A DNA stretch of 64,000 nucleotides from assembly GCA_023014335.1 (NCBI GenBank), contig JAECYW010000003.1, forward strand, positions 248,001 through 312,000, given 5' to 3'. The stretch is from Galerina marginata (Eukaryota > Basidiomycota > Agaricomycetes > Agaricales > Galerinaceae). Of this stretch, positions 1 to 11,539 are shown in pieces; the first letter of the stretch is position 1; each line of letters begins with the position of its first letter. The translations under genes and the position numbers were made by a program. Below the pieces are notes generated by a model. It saw nothing but the letters and a program-made list of their open reading frames with translations. It did not search any database and had not been told where the DNA came from.

Positions 1-930
1 CTTACAAAATCGCTTGATCGCTGCCATCAACAGTGCCCACGACACCCACGTCGACCAGCCAGGTCGACATTCTCATATATCCTCTTCTACACCATCACAG
101 TTTTCTACAGGACAACCTGTTGGTTCCTTGCACTCTCCTGAAACAGACTCTACAACAGACAAGGCCCAAGTCTTAGCAAGCAACCTCCTCAACGTCGACG
201 ATTTGATCCTTCTCTCCAATCTCGAATGCGGTCCTGCTAGGCGACAAGGAAAGGCAGCTCTGGCTCGTGGTCGATGTGGTTTGGCTTTTCCTTGGCCACC
301 GAGTAAACATATGCGCGTTCCAGGCATTGGTTCCAAGCAGGTACTCTCATTTCGTGGATGAGATTGACCCGTCTTCGCTGCCCAATCTTACAAACGACGA
401 GTCCACTGTTGTCGTTGGCAAACATCGAGGAGGACGGGATTTCCCTGATGCCGTACGACTCGAGCTGCATCCCCGACAATCAACGGTACGGTCTATCTCG
501 ATTCCGCATCTATTATGGCTCAAGCTCTGGTTCTGCGTAGTTTTTCGATCCGGAAGATGGACCGCATTTCGTTCGTTCGATTCTTCCTGTACGTGTAGTC
601 CTACTATCATTCATCCTTGATCCGAGTTCTGATGACACCGTCCATAGATCTCTTACCGACTTTCAGAAGTAGGACGTACTCGTCGAGTAATGTAGCCCAG
701 CTTCCTAGCTGATTACCCCGATATTGCGAATCCACCTCGTTTCTCTATAGTAGCTATCGAGCGATGCATCTTCTCCTTTCCCCCCTTTTTTTTGGCTGAA
801 TCTCATTTTCATCTCCAGTGTACATCTTTGTTGATACGCAGCCGCGATAAAACTACATGACCCGCCGCGGTCAAAATTCAAGCCCTCCACTGCACCAGCA
901 TCATGCTGCAATAAGGGGAGCGGTAAACCT
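1..930 (+). repeat. Dispersed repeat R1, copy a (3' part)
   Basis: The stretch resembles three other places in the window: 7424-8540, 17353-17840 (reversed) and 20340-20729. The shared core begins near position 8 (ATCGCTGCCATCAACAG) and runs through a conserved CACGTCGACCAG segment. A second shared block at about 641-900 (AGATCTCTTACCGAC ... CGCGATAAAACTAC) matches 8294-8520. Some copies keep a partly parallel reading frame (peptide LIAAINS, then a later TTDKA), so R1 may derive from coding DNA, but indels and stops break every frame. I do not recognise the family. The left end of this copy lies outside the window. Confidence 0.6.
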
Positions 931-3326
931 GGGCATGAGTACGGAACGGGAGGACTGGGTTATGCGAGGCCGCGGGGTGTTCTAGGTTCGCTTTTTCGGC
1001 CTCCTTTTCAGCCTCTCCTCCTCCCAGTTTTCCTTCTCGGGCGAGCATCGTCCCAACTTCCGATTTTCTACGCCTCTGCCCGCAGAAGACAGATTTTATA
1101 TGGCCCTCCTCGTCGAACCATCCAACCAGGTATAAGGACGAATGACCAGGAGCACAGATGTCATTGATTTTGTGCGTTTTTCGTTCCTCCTCGGAGGTTT
1201 TCGTGCCTATATGCGTGTTTTTGTTCGCAATTTCACCATGGATTCTGTTTTTATCTTTTGATTACTTTCAACCCCAACCGCTGGCGCAAATCCCGGAACC
1301 ACTTCGCCAATACCCTGTGCACATCCAGCCCTTCTCGTCTTGGTGATGATAATTTCGTTTCAAAGCGCTGTGGCTGGTTTCAATGTTGCTGCCATTGGAA
1401 GTTGGGTGGTTCCGCGTCGCGTGACTTTCTATTTCACTACCCTCTTTTTTATCCTACGCGTTTTATCCGTGGTTCCCTTTGCTGGAGTTGTCCTTGCTCT
1501 CTTTTCTCCTTTTCTTTACTACCTTTCTCCTTTTCTATTCTTCATTCCAGGCGCCGACCGCCTGATACGACCAAGTAAGTGGCAAATAGGTGCGTAGACT
1601 TGTGCCTCGTTCTTCCACTCTCACTCCATCCAAATGTATTTAGACCACAACTAGGAACATGACGCTCGCCAATTCCCGAGCGCCTTTTCTTTCTTGCTTA
1701 CTTCAGTTCATGGTGCTCGTTGCGAGTCATCTCGACCGCTCAGTCTCCTTTTCTCCCCGCTCACATTTCGCCCTACCCCCAAGGCCCCGATACCCTGCCC
1801 ACTCAGAAACCACGTCGTCTCTGATATAACACTGAACGCCCATGTGAAGTCGCTGAAGACTCGCATTGGTGTTCAGTTAATAATGTTTGGTGGATACGTG
1901 GTTTCTGGTCTCGCAGCCTTTCTCAGTCCTGTCTTAGCTTTTTTTCTTCTTATTTTGTATCTCGTCTCATCTGTCCGTATCACTCCACGTTTTCCTTCCA
2001 CGTTTTGGAAAAACCTCCAAGCGAGAAAAATTCTAAGGCGCGTTTCTCACTCTTTTATTTATTTCCGTCACTCATTCGCCTTAGCATTTCGTCGGGTGAG
2101 CCTTCGCAGTTCGTCTATCGCTCGTTATTACTATCAATTCCCCCCGTTTTTCAGTGCTTCCACCTGACTGAGGTCGTAATTCGATCGCGTCGTCCAGCCT
2201 CCATACTACCTGGATGGTCGGTCTGCTCTTCACTCTACTTACATTGCTCCTGGTGTACTTATAGAATCCCGTTCCAGATGCCACTAAAGCCTGGCTTGGG
2301 TTAAGGAAGTCAATTATGTGCGTTCCTCCCTGTGTCGGAGGTTTCAATATTTTGTGAATTTCTCAACGTTTTCGAATATTCCTCCGACTTCCAAACGACG
2401 ATGACAATCGCGGAACCACATTGTCGTTATTCGGCGCATACAGAGTACAGCCCTTCTCGTTTTCGTAATTCCAGTTGCGCTTCATTTGGGGCTCTGGTTG
2501 TTGGGCTGTTTTCCAATTTACCTGGGCCGAGATGTGGTTCCGTGCCGAGTCACACTTTTGGTTCTCCTACTCGCCATCGTATGCTTCGCGCTTCGATCTC
2601 CTTCTACACCGATGGCGGAGTAGAGTCAGCACTGTGTTTACTTCAATCCCTCTCGTCCCCGTCTATTATTCCTCTATTTTTGACAGCATTTTATCCCGAA
2701 ATATAATCTTTGTTCGTGAACCTTTTTGACAGCGTCGATGATCAGGTATATTTTATTTTATTCCTTTACTATACAAAACTTCTAGATCTTCCTCCTTCCT
2801 CGTGGTTTCGGCTAATGTAGGGCTGAACGAGACGACACAAGGCTTCAACGGTGGCTGAAATTTGACAAGAACCGTTTTCGTAGTTCGGTATCCTAGCAGG
2901 AACATATTGTTTCTAAGTAAGGTCATATCCTATCGACTTGGTCTCCTTCACGAAGCGAGTTTGAGAAGGTAAAGAAGGAAGCGTGGAGAAACTAATGCAT
3001 GATATCTCGACATTTCAGGCGTTGCCAAGTGGCAGGGACTCTTCCACCACATACTAAAGTATACTATACAATGGAGTGAAAAAAATCGGATATGTGCTTG
3101 GATTCGGCAGGGAGGCTCAAGTTGGAAAGCGACCTTTAAAGGGTGTCTGCCTTGATCAAGTCCATTCAATGGCAATCAGACTAACGAAATTGGGACTGAA
3201 TAAACCGCATGCTTAAAGTCAGGATAGCTCGCGCTATTGGGAGAAGAGAATGCATACTGGGATGAGCGAAGGCGAGTAGGGTGGAAGGATAATCGTTGAC
3301 AGCGGTTACAGGACGTTCACTGTTCA
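931..3326. other. Intergenic, no supportable gene
   Basis: This is pyrimidine-rich DNA with many weak GT...AG pairs, for example a GTAAGT near 1573. The blocks at 1158-1345 and 2321-2475 look distantly alike (CGTTCCTCC...GGAGGTTT, later CAGCCCTTCTCGTTTTCG). Short ORFs on both strands lack recognisable domains. It is most likely decayed repeat or gene DNA related to the R1 neighbourhood. Confidence 0.4.
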
Positions 3327-3896
3327 TGTAGCCTGATCGAAGGAGAATTGCCCTTACTCCGACTTCTGCCTCCGCTACTGACGGACTGCTTGGAACAAAG
3401 ATAAAACAGAGTCGTCATGTCACGAACTGCACGAGAGGAAACTTGAGGAAAACAGTTGGCTTATGCCGGTGGAGGTGAGGGGGAGCGTGAATTGTTCGCA
3501 GAACAGTATCCTGCGACCCTCACAAAAGGCAGATCGACAGGCAGAAAATTCGCGATGAAGATGAACAAGGAAGACATTACGGTGCACAGCTTTGCTCGCT
3601 CACGCAACCAAAGGCATCAAGTAGCCAGCCAGCCACAATTTAAGAATTAAATCCCAAAATCGTTTGGACATCGTGGCGAGATCGCCCTTTCAATGATCCT
3701 GCGTGAGGCGTATCCAATGAGCTGTGGTAGTCTCAAGGCCATCCAGAGACGCCAGGAAAAAAACTGAGACGGCCAGATCGTGCATACGAAGGGGATGGTG
3801 AAGGTTCGAGAAGAAAGACTCACCGTGCTAAAAATAGCTTGCTGCTTAACTCGCTTACGATCAAATTTGATCGCTGCCATCAACAGCGCCCTCGAC
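3327..3896 (+). repeat. Dispersed repeat R1, copy b (5' part)
   Basis: It aligns by eye with 19821-20400. Shared words include GTAGCC, GACTCCCTGGAACAAA-like, GCGTGAATTGTTC, CAGTATCCTGC, TTCGCTCACGCA and GCTGCCATCAACAGCG. A peptide RELF..QYPAT..T followed by RSR is conserved with copy c, hinting at a decayed coding origin. The copy is cut at 3896 by an inserted hAT-like element and resumes at 7424. The last 8 bases, CCCTCGAC, form the left target-site duplication. Confidence 0.7.
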
Positions 3897-4278
3897 CAAG
3901 GGGTAGGGATCGGCAAATGCCGGCACATCATCCCGGGAGGGGGGGGGTCCTAGCGAGACCTTAAACGTATTTTTTTTGGAGGATATAAATGGCAATAATT
4001 GAGGTAGAAACACATAAATGCAGCACATTTAGGTTAAATTCAACTCTCAAAGTATGCAAATGGATGGTCCTGACCCATAAATGCGGCATCTATTCACTTT
4101 TTTGGCGCAAAATCATGGTTGTCCAACAAAGAATAACATTTTAGCTTGATTTTAGCGATTGTGCAGCCCCAGACTTGCAATTTGGTGTGACATTAAGCCA
4201 CTAACATGGTCAAAGTTGATGATAAAGAGAAGATCCTATGTGCCGATGACAGACGCGACTCAAAAATGAACCAAGTTA

Positions 4279-4303
4279 CAGTATAGTGACGTTCCTTGGG
4301 ACA
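4279..4303 (+). repeat. Left terminal inverted repeat of pogo-like element
   Basis: A 25-bp repeat starting CAGTATAGTG; its inverse is at 7172-7196. The inner 13 bp GTTCCTTGGGACA (4291-4303) is repeated directly at 4309-4321. Confidence 0.93.
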
Positions 4304-4730
4304 GTCATGTTCCTTGGGACAAATCCGATTTCTGAAGCCAATTTTCTCTCTATACACCCAATTTTTTGTATACCCAGAGTACCTATAATGATACACATTC
4401 TATCAAAATTTCAGGACAATTGGACAATTCAAAGAGGCTATGCGACGGAATTACATCAAAAAAGTAGCTATTTTTGGGTGTCCCATATTTCTTTCACGAA
4501 ATTATGCTTGATTTAGGTGCTCTTTTGGTCATAATTCTCAGATCATCTGGAAGCTGCTGATTTCCTCTTTAAAGTGCACTTTTAATCACAAAATTTCGAG
4601 CAAATTTGACTGTTTAAATTGTGTACCAAGATCTGCGTGACATACAAGTTTGTTGACTGTTGCGTGAGCGTGAGGAAAAACCATTCTCCCGGTTCCTTCT
4701 TTCCTCGCCAGTCCTCCTGACAGTCTGGGA

Positions 4731-6949
4731 ATGCCTTCCAAGCCGCTGTCAGATCGCGTCAAGAAGCACAAAGCTAATCATGCGAACGAAGCCCGTCTCC
4801 ATGAAGCCGCGCAGGCTTACCTTGCTGCCCAGGATGGCCCGAATAAACTGTCATTTCGTCAAATTGAGGAGAGGTTTCCTGGAGTCAAAAAGTCGACACT
4901 AGAGCGCTTCATTAATGGAAAGGGCAAGACCATGCTTGAGTTTAACGCTACAAAACAGAAGCTCAGCCCTAGGGAGGAAGATATTCTCGTAACCTTTGCC
5001 GTGGAATCCGCCCAACGTGGTTTTCCGTTCCTGCATCGCGAGATTCTTCGCTATGCAAATGCCATCCAACAAAGCCGACTGGGGACAGGATGTGAACCTC
5101 TCAGTCACCACTGGGTCTTCAGATTTCTGGATCGGCATCATGAACGGTTGGCAACTTACTGGAGTAAACCCCTCGATATGCAACGCGCAAAATCACTCAA
5201 CCCCGAGGCTGTCAAGTCATGGCAAGATCTTCTTCAAAAGTTTATTGTTGACGCTGGGATTGATCCGAAAAATATCTATGGGATGGATGAAAGCGGGTTC
5301 CCAACAGCATATGGTGGCAAAGACCGTGTTATCGGTGCGCGAGGAACGAAAACCCAGCATAAGCAAGGTGGAGCCGACCGAGAAAATGTTACAGCCGTCG
5401 TTACTATCTGCGCAGACGGGACAAGTGTACGGCCATTGTTAATCTTCAAGGGCAAAAACATCAAGGAGAGCTGGACTCAGGGAAACGACGTCAATGCATT
5501 GTAAGCGCAAAATGTTCCACAACTGGAATGACTCAACTCACGTTTGACAGCATTACCACCTCCGACAGGGGGTGGACAGACGGGAACATTGGGCGGAACT
5601 GGCTTGAACATGTCTTTGATCCCGAAACCAAAGAAAAGGCCGACGGAAAACCTCGGGTGCTGCTTCTGGACGGGCACAGCTCACATTACACCCTCGAGTT
5701 CATCAATTACGCACGAGCAAACAACATTATTCTCCTCGGATACCCAGCACACTGCACCCACGCACTTCAAGGTCTCGATGTTGTTTGTTTTGCGAAGATG
5801 AAGGAAGCCTGGAAGCAAGAGATCATTAATTTCGAAGAGGAGAAGATGCGGAGGGTTTCGAAATCAGACTTTACCTTGCTTTGGAGCCATGCATATCAAT
5901 TGGCATTCACGCCGGAGACAATCTTGTCTGCCTTTCGTGTCACCGGTGTCCACCCCTTCTCGCGCGAGACCATTACAGAGGCACAGATGAAGCCCAGTCT
6001 GACAACTTTGGTCAAAGGAAGCTTCCCACTTCCGCAACCGAGCCCCATCCGAGCGGTCATGGCCGCGTTTAATGCCAACCCTCCCACCACTTTTGCAACT
6101 TCTCCATCCACGCATACGCGGCACCAAGCAACCGAGACCGTGGCTGACGAGAACCAGGCTCCAGTCACGCCATCTCGCAGAAGACGCGATACTGATATCG
6201 ACCCATCGCTTTATACACCATCGAAGCGAATGCGAACCCTGTATGCCGCGTTAGGCTCAACTTCATCTGGCTCATTTTTGGTATCAAAAACACCTCTCAC
6301 ATCATCAACACCAGTCGTCGCGCCCGTTATTGAGGCGGTACCCCGGCTCCCACATCCTGACTGGTCTTTGGCCCATGAAGATCCTGCCAATACACACAAG
6401 ACACGTCAGGAGTTGCAAGAGGAGAACAGATTGCTAAAAACTCACCTCCAGCGAGCACATATGGTATCCCGAGCCCAGGATGCTATCATTGAGGGTTCCC
6501 GCGCAACGATGGTTGTCCAGAATATGCACCTGATCAAGCTAAATGGTGCGTTACATGGCAAAGAAACCGAGAAGACGTCAAATCGTACCTTTGTTGTTGA
6601 CTCAAGCAAGGGCCAGATCTACACAGGAGATGCAATCCGAGAGGGAATTTTTGAGCAGGAAGAGAGGAAGAAGGCAAAGGCAGCTGAAAAGAGGTCAAAG
6701 GCAGATGGGAGAGCCGCAAAAAAAGAGGCGCAGACCAAGATCGAGGAGGAATGGAAGAGGATCAAGATATTACATGAAGAAGCGGTCAAAAATTGGAAAG
6801 CAGAGTGCGATAAGCTGACATCCGAGGGTGTTCCGAAGAAGAACTGGCCAAAGGGGCCAACCCGCCCACGAAAGCCGAAGCTCCCAGCCACCCTTGACGC
6901 CGTAGTGGACGAAGACGACGGTGAAGAGGAAGAAGACGATGATGACTGA
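4731..6949 (+). CDS. pogo/Fot1-type DDE transposase, one intron
   Basis: The exons are 4731-5500 and 5551-6949, separated by a 50-bp phase-2 GTAAGC...ACAG intron (5501-5550), giving 722 residues. Order of parts: a basic N-terminus; a psq/CENP-B-type helix-turn-helix at about 28-65 (LSFRQIEERFPGVKKSTLERF); a second DNA-binding HTH at about 75-150; then a DDE_1 catalytic core. The catalytic aspartates are D186 (MDESGF), D297 (LLLDGHSSH) and D333 (LQGLD), so the last two are separated by 35 residues, as in pogo/Fot1-like enzymes. A coiled-coil-rich, lysine-rich C-terminal part follows from about 450 and ends in an acidic tail. The enzyme should cut and paste the element through its TA-flanked ends. 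I see no frameshift or stop, so the gene looks intact. The intron is inferred from the frame change and splice consensus. Confidence 0.92.
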
Positions 6950-7171
6950 TCGCGTGTGATAGCGCCGCGGAAGGCCGGTCCGCCAGCGGTCACACTGTCC
7001 CAAGGAACCTCAAACGTGACATTTTACTTTCCGTAATATTCTACCTTTTTGTAAACCTTCCACACCACTCTGTATTCTAATTTTTTGTCTGGAGCTTTTT
7101 TAAAATGTATTAATTTGATCTAGATAGTTTTTTTGACCGAATGTATCAGTAGATTTCCCGTTATAAAATGT

Positions 7172-7196
7172 TGTCCCAAGGAACGTCACTATACTG
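7172..7196 (-). repeat. Right terminal inverted repeat of pogo-like element
   Basis: Mirror image of 4279-4303, ending ...CACTATACTG before the flanking TA. An inverted subterminal copy of the inner 13-mer is at 6996-7008, just after the transposase stop codon. Confidence 0.92.
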
Positions 7197-7423
7197 TAGT
7201 CTTGTGGCAATGAACTCAGGACAAACGCAGTCCTTGCACAGACCGGGGAAAATAGAGAGCGAGTCGGGCCGACGCAAGAAGTCAACAATTTAACATGACT
7301 AATATGAATTTGTCATCAGGAACACGTCCAAATTAGGAAATGGGGGGAGGGGGGGAGGGTCCGAGAATCCTTAAACGCAAAAAACAACATGATATCTCCG
7401 ATTTTTTTCTTCCCTACCCCTTG

Positions 7424-8540
7424 CCCTCGACACCTCCCACGTCGACCAGCGCGGTCAACAACCTCGTACGTCCTTTTGTGCGGCATTCTCACTCTTTCCT
7501 GCAGAACTTCCTACTGGAGATTCTACGACAGACATGGTTCGTCCACCGACAAGACCCATTCTCAGCGGGAACCTCGAGCTCCTCAACGTCGACGTGGCAC
7601 TGATCTTTCTTTCGAATTCTCGTTCTTGCTAGTCTGTGGAGTGACGCAGGGCACCTACAAACGGGAAAGACAGCTCTGGCTCGAGTCCAGTGTCGTTTAC
7701 CTGTTCGTGAGCTACAGGTGAATAGATGCGCGTCCCAGGTAGGGATACCGACTAGTATAGCCGGCAGGTAGCCTCTTTCGTGGATAATGCGTGGGCTCTC
7801 GACCCCCCCCCTTTTCTCTCATCCTTTTCTCTCCATCCTTATTGCGCAATGCTTCATACGGCCAAGTCGCCTTTTTCACTGGAAACCTCCAGGAGGACCT
7901 GGTTCTCCTCTTCCCGTCAGCTGGAGCTGGAGCGCCAACCATCAAGAGTACGCTTTATTTGCATCTATCGCTGACATAGCTAACCGTTTTCTTGTCAGCA
8001 CTTCGCTCTGCGTAGTCTTTCACTCTAGAACACGGACCACATTTCTCCTGTTCAATCCTTCCTGTACGTTCTGTTCTAATATCTTTCATCCTTGAGTATC
8101 GTACTTGAGTAGTTTTGTTTTGTGTTTTGATGACGCCCTCAATCATGATACTAATAGGGCTCACAAAGTGTTTCATCTTTGTACCGTTCTTTCGCCTCCA
8201 TTAGGTTCTCAGGCCAATAGGGACACGTCTACTTTTCTGTACGTTTGTCCTCGCCACGCAATCTTTGTCTTCACTCATCAGAGATCCCTTCATAGATCTC
8301 TTGCCGACTTCAGGACGTACCTGTCGAGGAACCTATCCGAGTTCCATTGCTAGTGGCCCGTCATTTCGGGTAGCTGAGTTAGTATCGAGCGATCCATCCA
8401 TGCCATTCCATTCCTTCTTTTTGCTATATCTCACCTTCGTTTCCAGCCCACATCTTTGGCCATGTGCATCCGCGATAAAACTACGCGACCTCGTGCCGCG
8501 CGGTCAAGATTCCCTCCCGTAAGTTTAATCCTACGTTCTT
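7424..8540 (+). repeat. Dispersed repeat R1, copy b (3' part)
   Basis: This continues copy b after the hAT-like insertion. It begins with the right target duplication CCCTCGAC and follows with ACCTCCCACGTCGACCAGCG, as in copies c and d. The downstream block 8281-8520 (AGATCTCTTGCCGACTTC ... CGCGATAAAACTACGCGACC) matches 641-880 of copy a. No intact reading frame spans it. Confidence 0.65.
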
Positions 8541-9453
8541 GCTCCTTGTTCTTCGTTCTCATGATACCGATTGTAGGACTTGTCAACTCCTCACCTCCGC
8601 TCATTGATAAAGCTCCCATTCGTCCTGCTAGCTCACAATCCCAGGCTACGAAGTAGGCACGGACGTATTCTGTTCCTTAAAGAGAGTGAGCTAACAACTG
8701 ATTTTGTTGATTTTATGGGCTGTTGAAATCAGTTTACCGGGCTTAAAAAACTACTGCTATATTCCATTAGGTGAGTCCTCGAACATCTCGTCGAGTATCT
8801 GTTCCCGCCTGACCATATTCACGCTTCTGGCTGCAAACGAACGTACCAATCAGCGGCAGGATTTAGGACCGACATTCCTCAAATTTGTTTGAACATATCG
8901 TCCGCGAGTCCCAATTACTTGGGGTATCTGAATGTCCGACCATTTTGTTAGATGCGATATGCTAACCAACTCTTCGCTGTCCCTACATTAAATTTGACGA
9001 TGACTGATTGATTAATTCTAAATTGCCAACCTTACTGGCAGTACCCGCAATCCTCTTGGGTATTCTGCATTTCCGACCTCCCTATGCTGTTTTCGAATCG
9101 GTGTCGGTAAATACCACCGATTTGCGGTGGGCGCCGTTGCCACTGTCCCGCCTGCAGCCTCTCCGATGTCTTTCTGAAATACTCAGCCTACCGTGAGTTT
9201 CAAACAATAATTAGATGTTCCCGTTTCTCCGTATCCTTCCAAAATCTATTGAGAGTGATTCCAACGAGTATTAAGCTCACGAATAAATTGCAGTCGAGGA
9301 TAATAAAAGGGAAAACTGGTGCGAAGAAAGTGGGAAAAGTTCAAGTGAAGTTAAAGCGGTTACATTTGGCTGGGGCATGTTAACCAAGTTAATCTGAAAG
9401 AGTAACTTTGACAGTCTCGGTGACGGCATTCGCAATCTTTGTACCTGTTTCTT
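8541..9453. other. Intergenic, no supportable gene
   Basis: Short ORFs only. I see no domain, repeat or splice structure that can be supported. Confidence 0.4.
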
Positions 9454-9616
9454 TCTTTGACGGCGCTCACAGCCTCGCGTCATAAGAAAGTATGCAGGTT
9501 AATAAGCAAGAGTAAAAGGCTAGCGAAGATGCAGAAGAGCAATGTGGGTGAAAGTGCGAAGCACTTCCCGGCCCACACTCTCGGATCCTGACTTACAGGG
9601 TGTCCGAACGACGCTG
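9454..9616 (+). repeat. 163-bp direct repeat, left copy
   Basis: It appears identical by eye to 10036-10198, starting TCTTTGACGGCGCTCACAGC and ending GTCCGAACGACGCTG. The two copies bracket a 419-bp segment (9617-10035), so they look like short LTRs or a recent local duplication. I found no TG...CA ends, primer-binding site or target duplication, so an LTR origin is unproven. Confidence 0.85.
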
Positions 9617-9820
9617 CGATGGGTGGGAGGGTTGAACCACTCCATGCAGCGGTGAACATACCTGAATTCTTAATTTGTTCATTTAACTAGAACATACCCA
9701 GTCAGTCTGGATCCAAGAGCATGTGCCAGATATTGCAGCATTGGCTTTAGTAGACTTAAAAGCAGCATGGAGAGCGAGGTGGGTATCATCCGAGCTGGTG
9801 AAAAGGGTGTGGAGGGTGGG

Positions 9821-10036
9821 TCGAAAGCGAGACAAGAGTGCCTAGATGCACTCGCAGTTGTGACAGCGCCGTTGTCGGCGCGTTTGGCTGGAAGTCGACG
9901 CAATGGGAGAAAGACAAAAGGCGACCCATCAACATGTCCGATGACATTGTGATGGGTGATGTTGTCACGTGCTTCCCGCTTGCTCAAAGACCTTATTCTA
10001 ATCTACGCTCATTCTTCGCTAGGACGAGAATGCTAT
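9821..10036 (+). repeat. 216-bp dispersed repeat, first copy
   Basis: It starts TCGAAAGCGAGACAAGAG and ends GACGAGAATGCTAT. It recurs almost unchanged, in the same orientation, at 14149-14364. Its end abuts the right 163-bp direct repeat. The two copies are over 4 kb apart with different flanks, so it is mobile or was copied recently. Confidence 0.85.
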
Positions 10037-10198
10037 CTTTGACGGCGCTCACAGCCTCGCGTCATAAGAAAGTATGCAGGTTAATAAGCAAGAGTAAAAG
10101 GCTAGCGAAGATGCAGAAGAGCAATGTGGGTGAAAGTGCGAAGCACTTCCCGGCCCACACTCTCGGATCCTGACTTACAGGGTGTCCGAACGACGCTG
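10036..10198 (+). repeat. 163-bp direct repeat, right copy
   Basis: Second copy of 9454-9616. It directly follows the 216-bp repeat and shares one base with its end. Confidence 0.85.
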
Positions 10199-10759
10199 TG
10201 ATACCCAAATGTTAGGAGCCTGGTTGGTGACGCATTGGAGCGAGCGAGGATACCCAAGTTTTAGGAAACAGTCAGGCTAATAATGTCCAATGGTTGACTT
10301 GTTGTGGACAATATCATTTACTGTCAATGCCAGAGTTCAGTCGCCAGAAATTTAGCAGGCTTGGCTGGTACCAAAGATTTTGTCACCATAGATAGGGTGC
10401 TCGATGGTTGTCAGTGTTGTTGGCAGGTCCAGTCTGGTCCTGACCTGGGATGAAGTGTCAAATGATGGTCGTTTGTTCCTAAGCCGATCAGTGGTGCAGA
10501 ATATAAAGTGCTGGGTGCAGTTGCCCAAGTCGCCACATGACTTATGGAAAATAGTCGGGTGCAGTGATGTAAATAGATTGTTCTAGAAGCCTTTCGACTT
10601 CTCCCAACGAATCTGGTCAGGGTCAAGCATTATAAGAGTCAGGCAGAATGGTCGTCTTCCCCCATAACTATTTGCGGTTCTCCTGCCTGCGCTCCTTTAT
10701 TTTCCTTCAGAAGGACATTCTCCGCTCTTTACCATTATAATTCGCTTGTCAATTCGGCC

Positions 10760-11197
10760 ATGGGCACTACAGTTAATGTCTCTGCCCACCTTCACGTTCG
10801 CACCATTATTGGTATGGTTAGCTGGGAGCGGTGGAAAATGCTTTGCCCTGGATCACAGAAAATAGAGGTTGGGATGAGGGTGCGGTTTAGCGAGGCCGGT
10901 GACCCGATCACCATGAGGGAGGGTGTCATCGGTGGGATCCAAACTCAGGAGCGCCATTGGATCGAATTCTGGCTTACCTTGGATGACGGCTTGGCCGGTG
11001 CACTTTCTGTCACCCTCCTTGTAGCTTTGGATTGGGCCCAACTTGGCCTACGCAATCGTCTCATCCGCCTTTGGAACTATCGATCTTTGCCCAATCGTAC
11101 TCCAGGACCATTCAAGGCCAATGCGTTGAGTGGCATTCGTGTTCCCCGAAGGTTCCTTCCAAATCCGCCATATGTCCTCAACGGTGCTTCTTCCTGA
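10760..11197 (+). CDS. Unknown 145-residue protein
   Basis: An uninterrupted ATG-started ORF with a TATAAT-like sequence about 25 bp upstream (near 10734). It has no signal peptide and no clear membrane helix apart from a short hydrophobic stretch near residues 78-88 (GALSVTLLVALDW). A middle segment, VGMRVRFSEAGDPITMREG, reads like a small beta-rich domain, but I do not recognise the family. It has no neighbours within 3 kb on either side that help. It may be a gene, a fragment of one, or a transposon-derived ORF. The long single frame with balanced composition is the main support. Confidence 0.35.
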   Translation: MGTTVNVSAHLHVRTIIGMVSWERWKMLCPGSQKIEVGMRVRFSEAGDPITMREGVIGGIQTQERHWIEFWLTLDDGLAGALSVTLLVALDWAQLGLRNRLIRLWNYRSLPNRTPGPFKANALSGIRVPRRFLPNPPYVLNGASS

Positions 11198-11539
11198 AGC
11201 TATTACAAACTTTTTCCTCCGCATGTTTGCAGGGATGGCTAGGGAGGAGAAGAAGGTTTGGGGAGCGTAATTTATTTGTTGGTAGAGAGCGTGGTTCATT
11301 CATTTGTAAGGAATGTGGGGGTTGGCATGTTAGCGCAGTAGCAGTTGTTTGGGAATAATTATTTTGTTGTCAGGCTTTATACCGTCTTTCTGGTGATGAG
11401 AAATTTTAGCTCAAGGGGATGTATTGCCATTTGACAGGTTATGGTGCCGGATACAGCTTGGATACAGCTTGGCGCTGCTATGGCATCAGAATTGAGAAGT
11501 TATTTCTAGCCGTGTGACTCTGACTCGGTGTTAGGGAAA

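Larger units (their letters stand above)
4279..7196 (+). mobile_element. pogo-like (Tc1/mariner superfamily) DNA transposon
   Basis: The terminal inverted repeats start CAGTATAGTGACGTTCC (4279-4303) and mirror at 7172-7196. The element is bounded by TA on both sides (4277-4278 and 7197-7198), the expected target duplication. The 25-bp ends appear perfect. The element is 2918 bp and holds one spliced transposase gene. Extra copies of GTTCCTTGGGACA lie at 4309-4321 and, inverted, at 6996-7008; these probably serve as additional transposase-binding sites. Intact ends and an open transposase suggest recent, possibly still active insertion. It sits inside the hAT-like element. Confidence 0.93.
3897..7423. 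mobile_element. hAT-like non-autonomous element, itself interrupted by a pogo-like element
   Basis: The left end CAAGGGGTAGGGA (3897-3909) is matched by TCCCTACCCCTTG (7411-7423), a perfect 13-bp terminal inverted repeat. It is flanked on both sides by CCCTCGAC (3889-3896 and 7424-7431), an 8-bp target duplication. An 8-bp duplication and a CA-starting tip are typical of the hAT superfamily. The other R1 copies (about 20393-20408, and 17600-17625 reversed) show the empty site with a single copy of this octamer. Without the nested pogo element the insertion is only about 605 bp and has no transposase, so it would depend on an outside enzyme. G-runs followed by CCTTAAACG occur near both ends (about 3936-3970 and 7340-7379), in direct orientation. 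Confidence 0.8.

Noticed and set aside
7100..7288. Minus-strand ORF at the right end of the pogo-like element
   Set aside because: It crosses the terminal inverted repeat and flanking DNA, so it cannot be a functional element gene.
9454..10198. LTR retrotransposon
   Set aside because: The repeats are too short, lack TG...CA ends and a primer-binding site, and the interior has no gag or pol.
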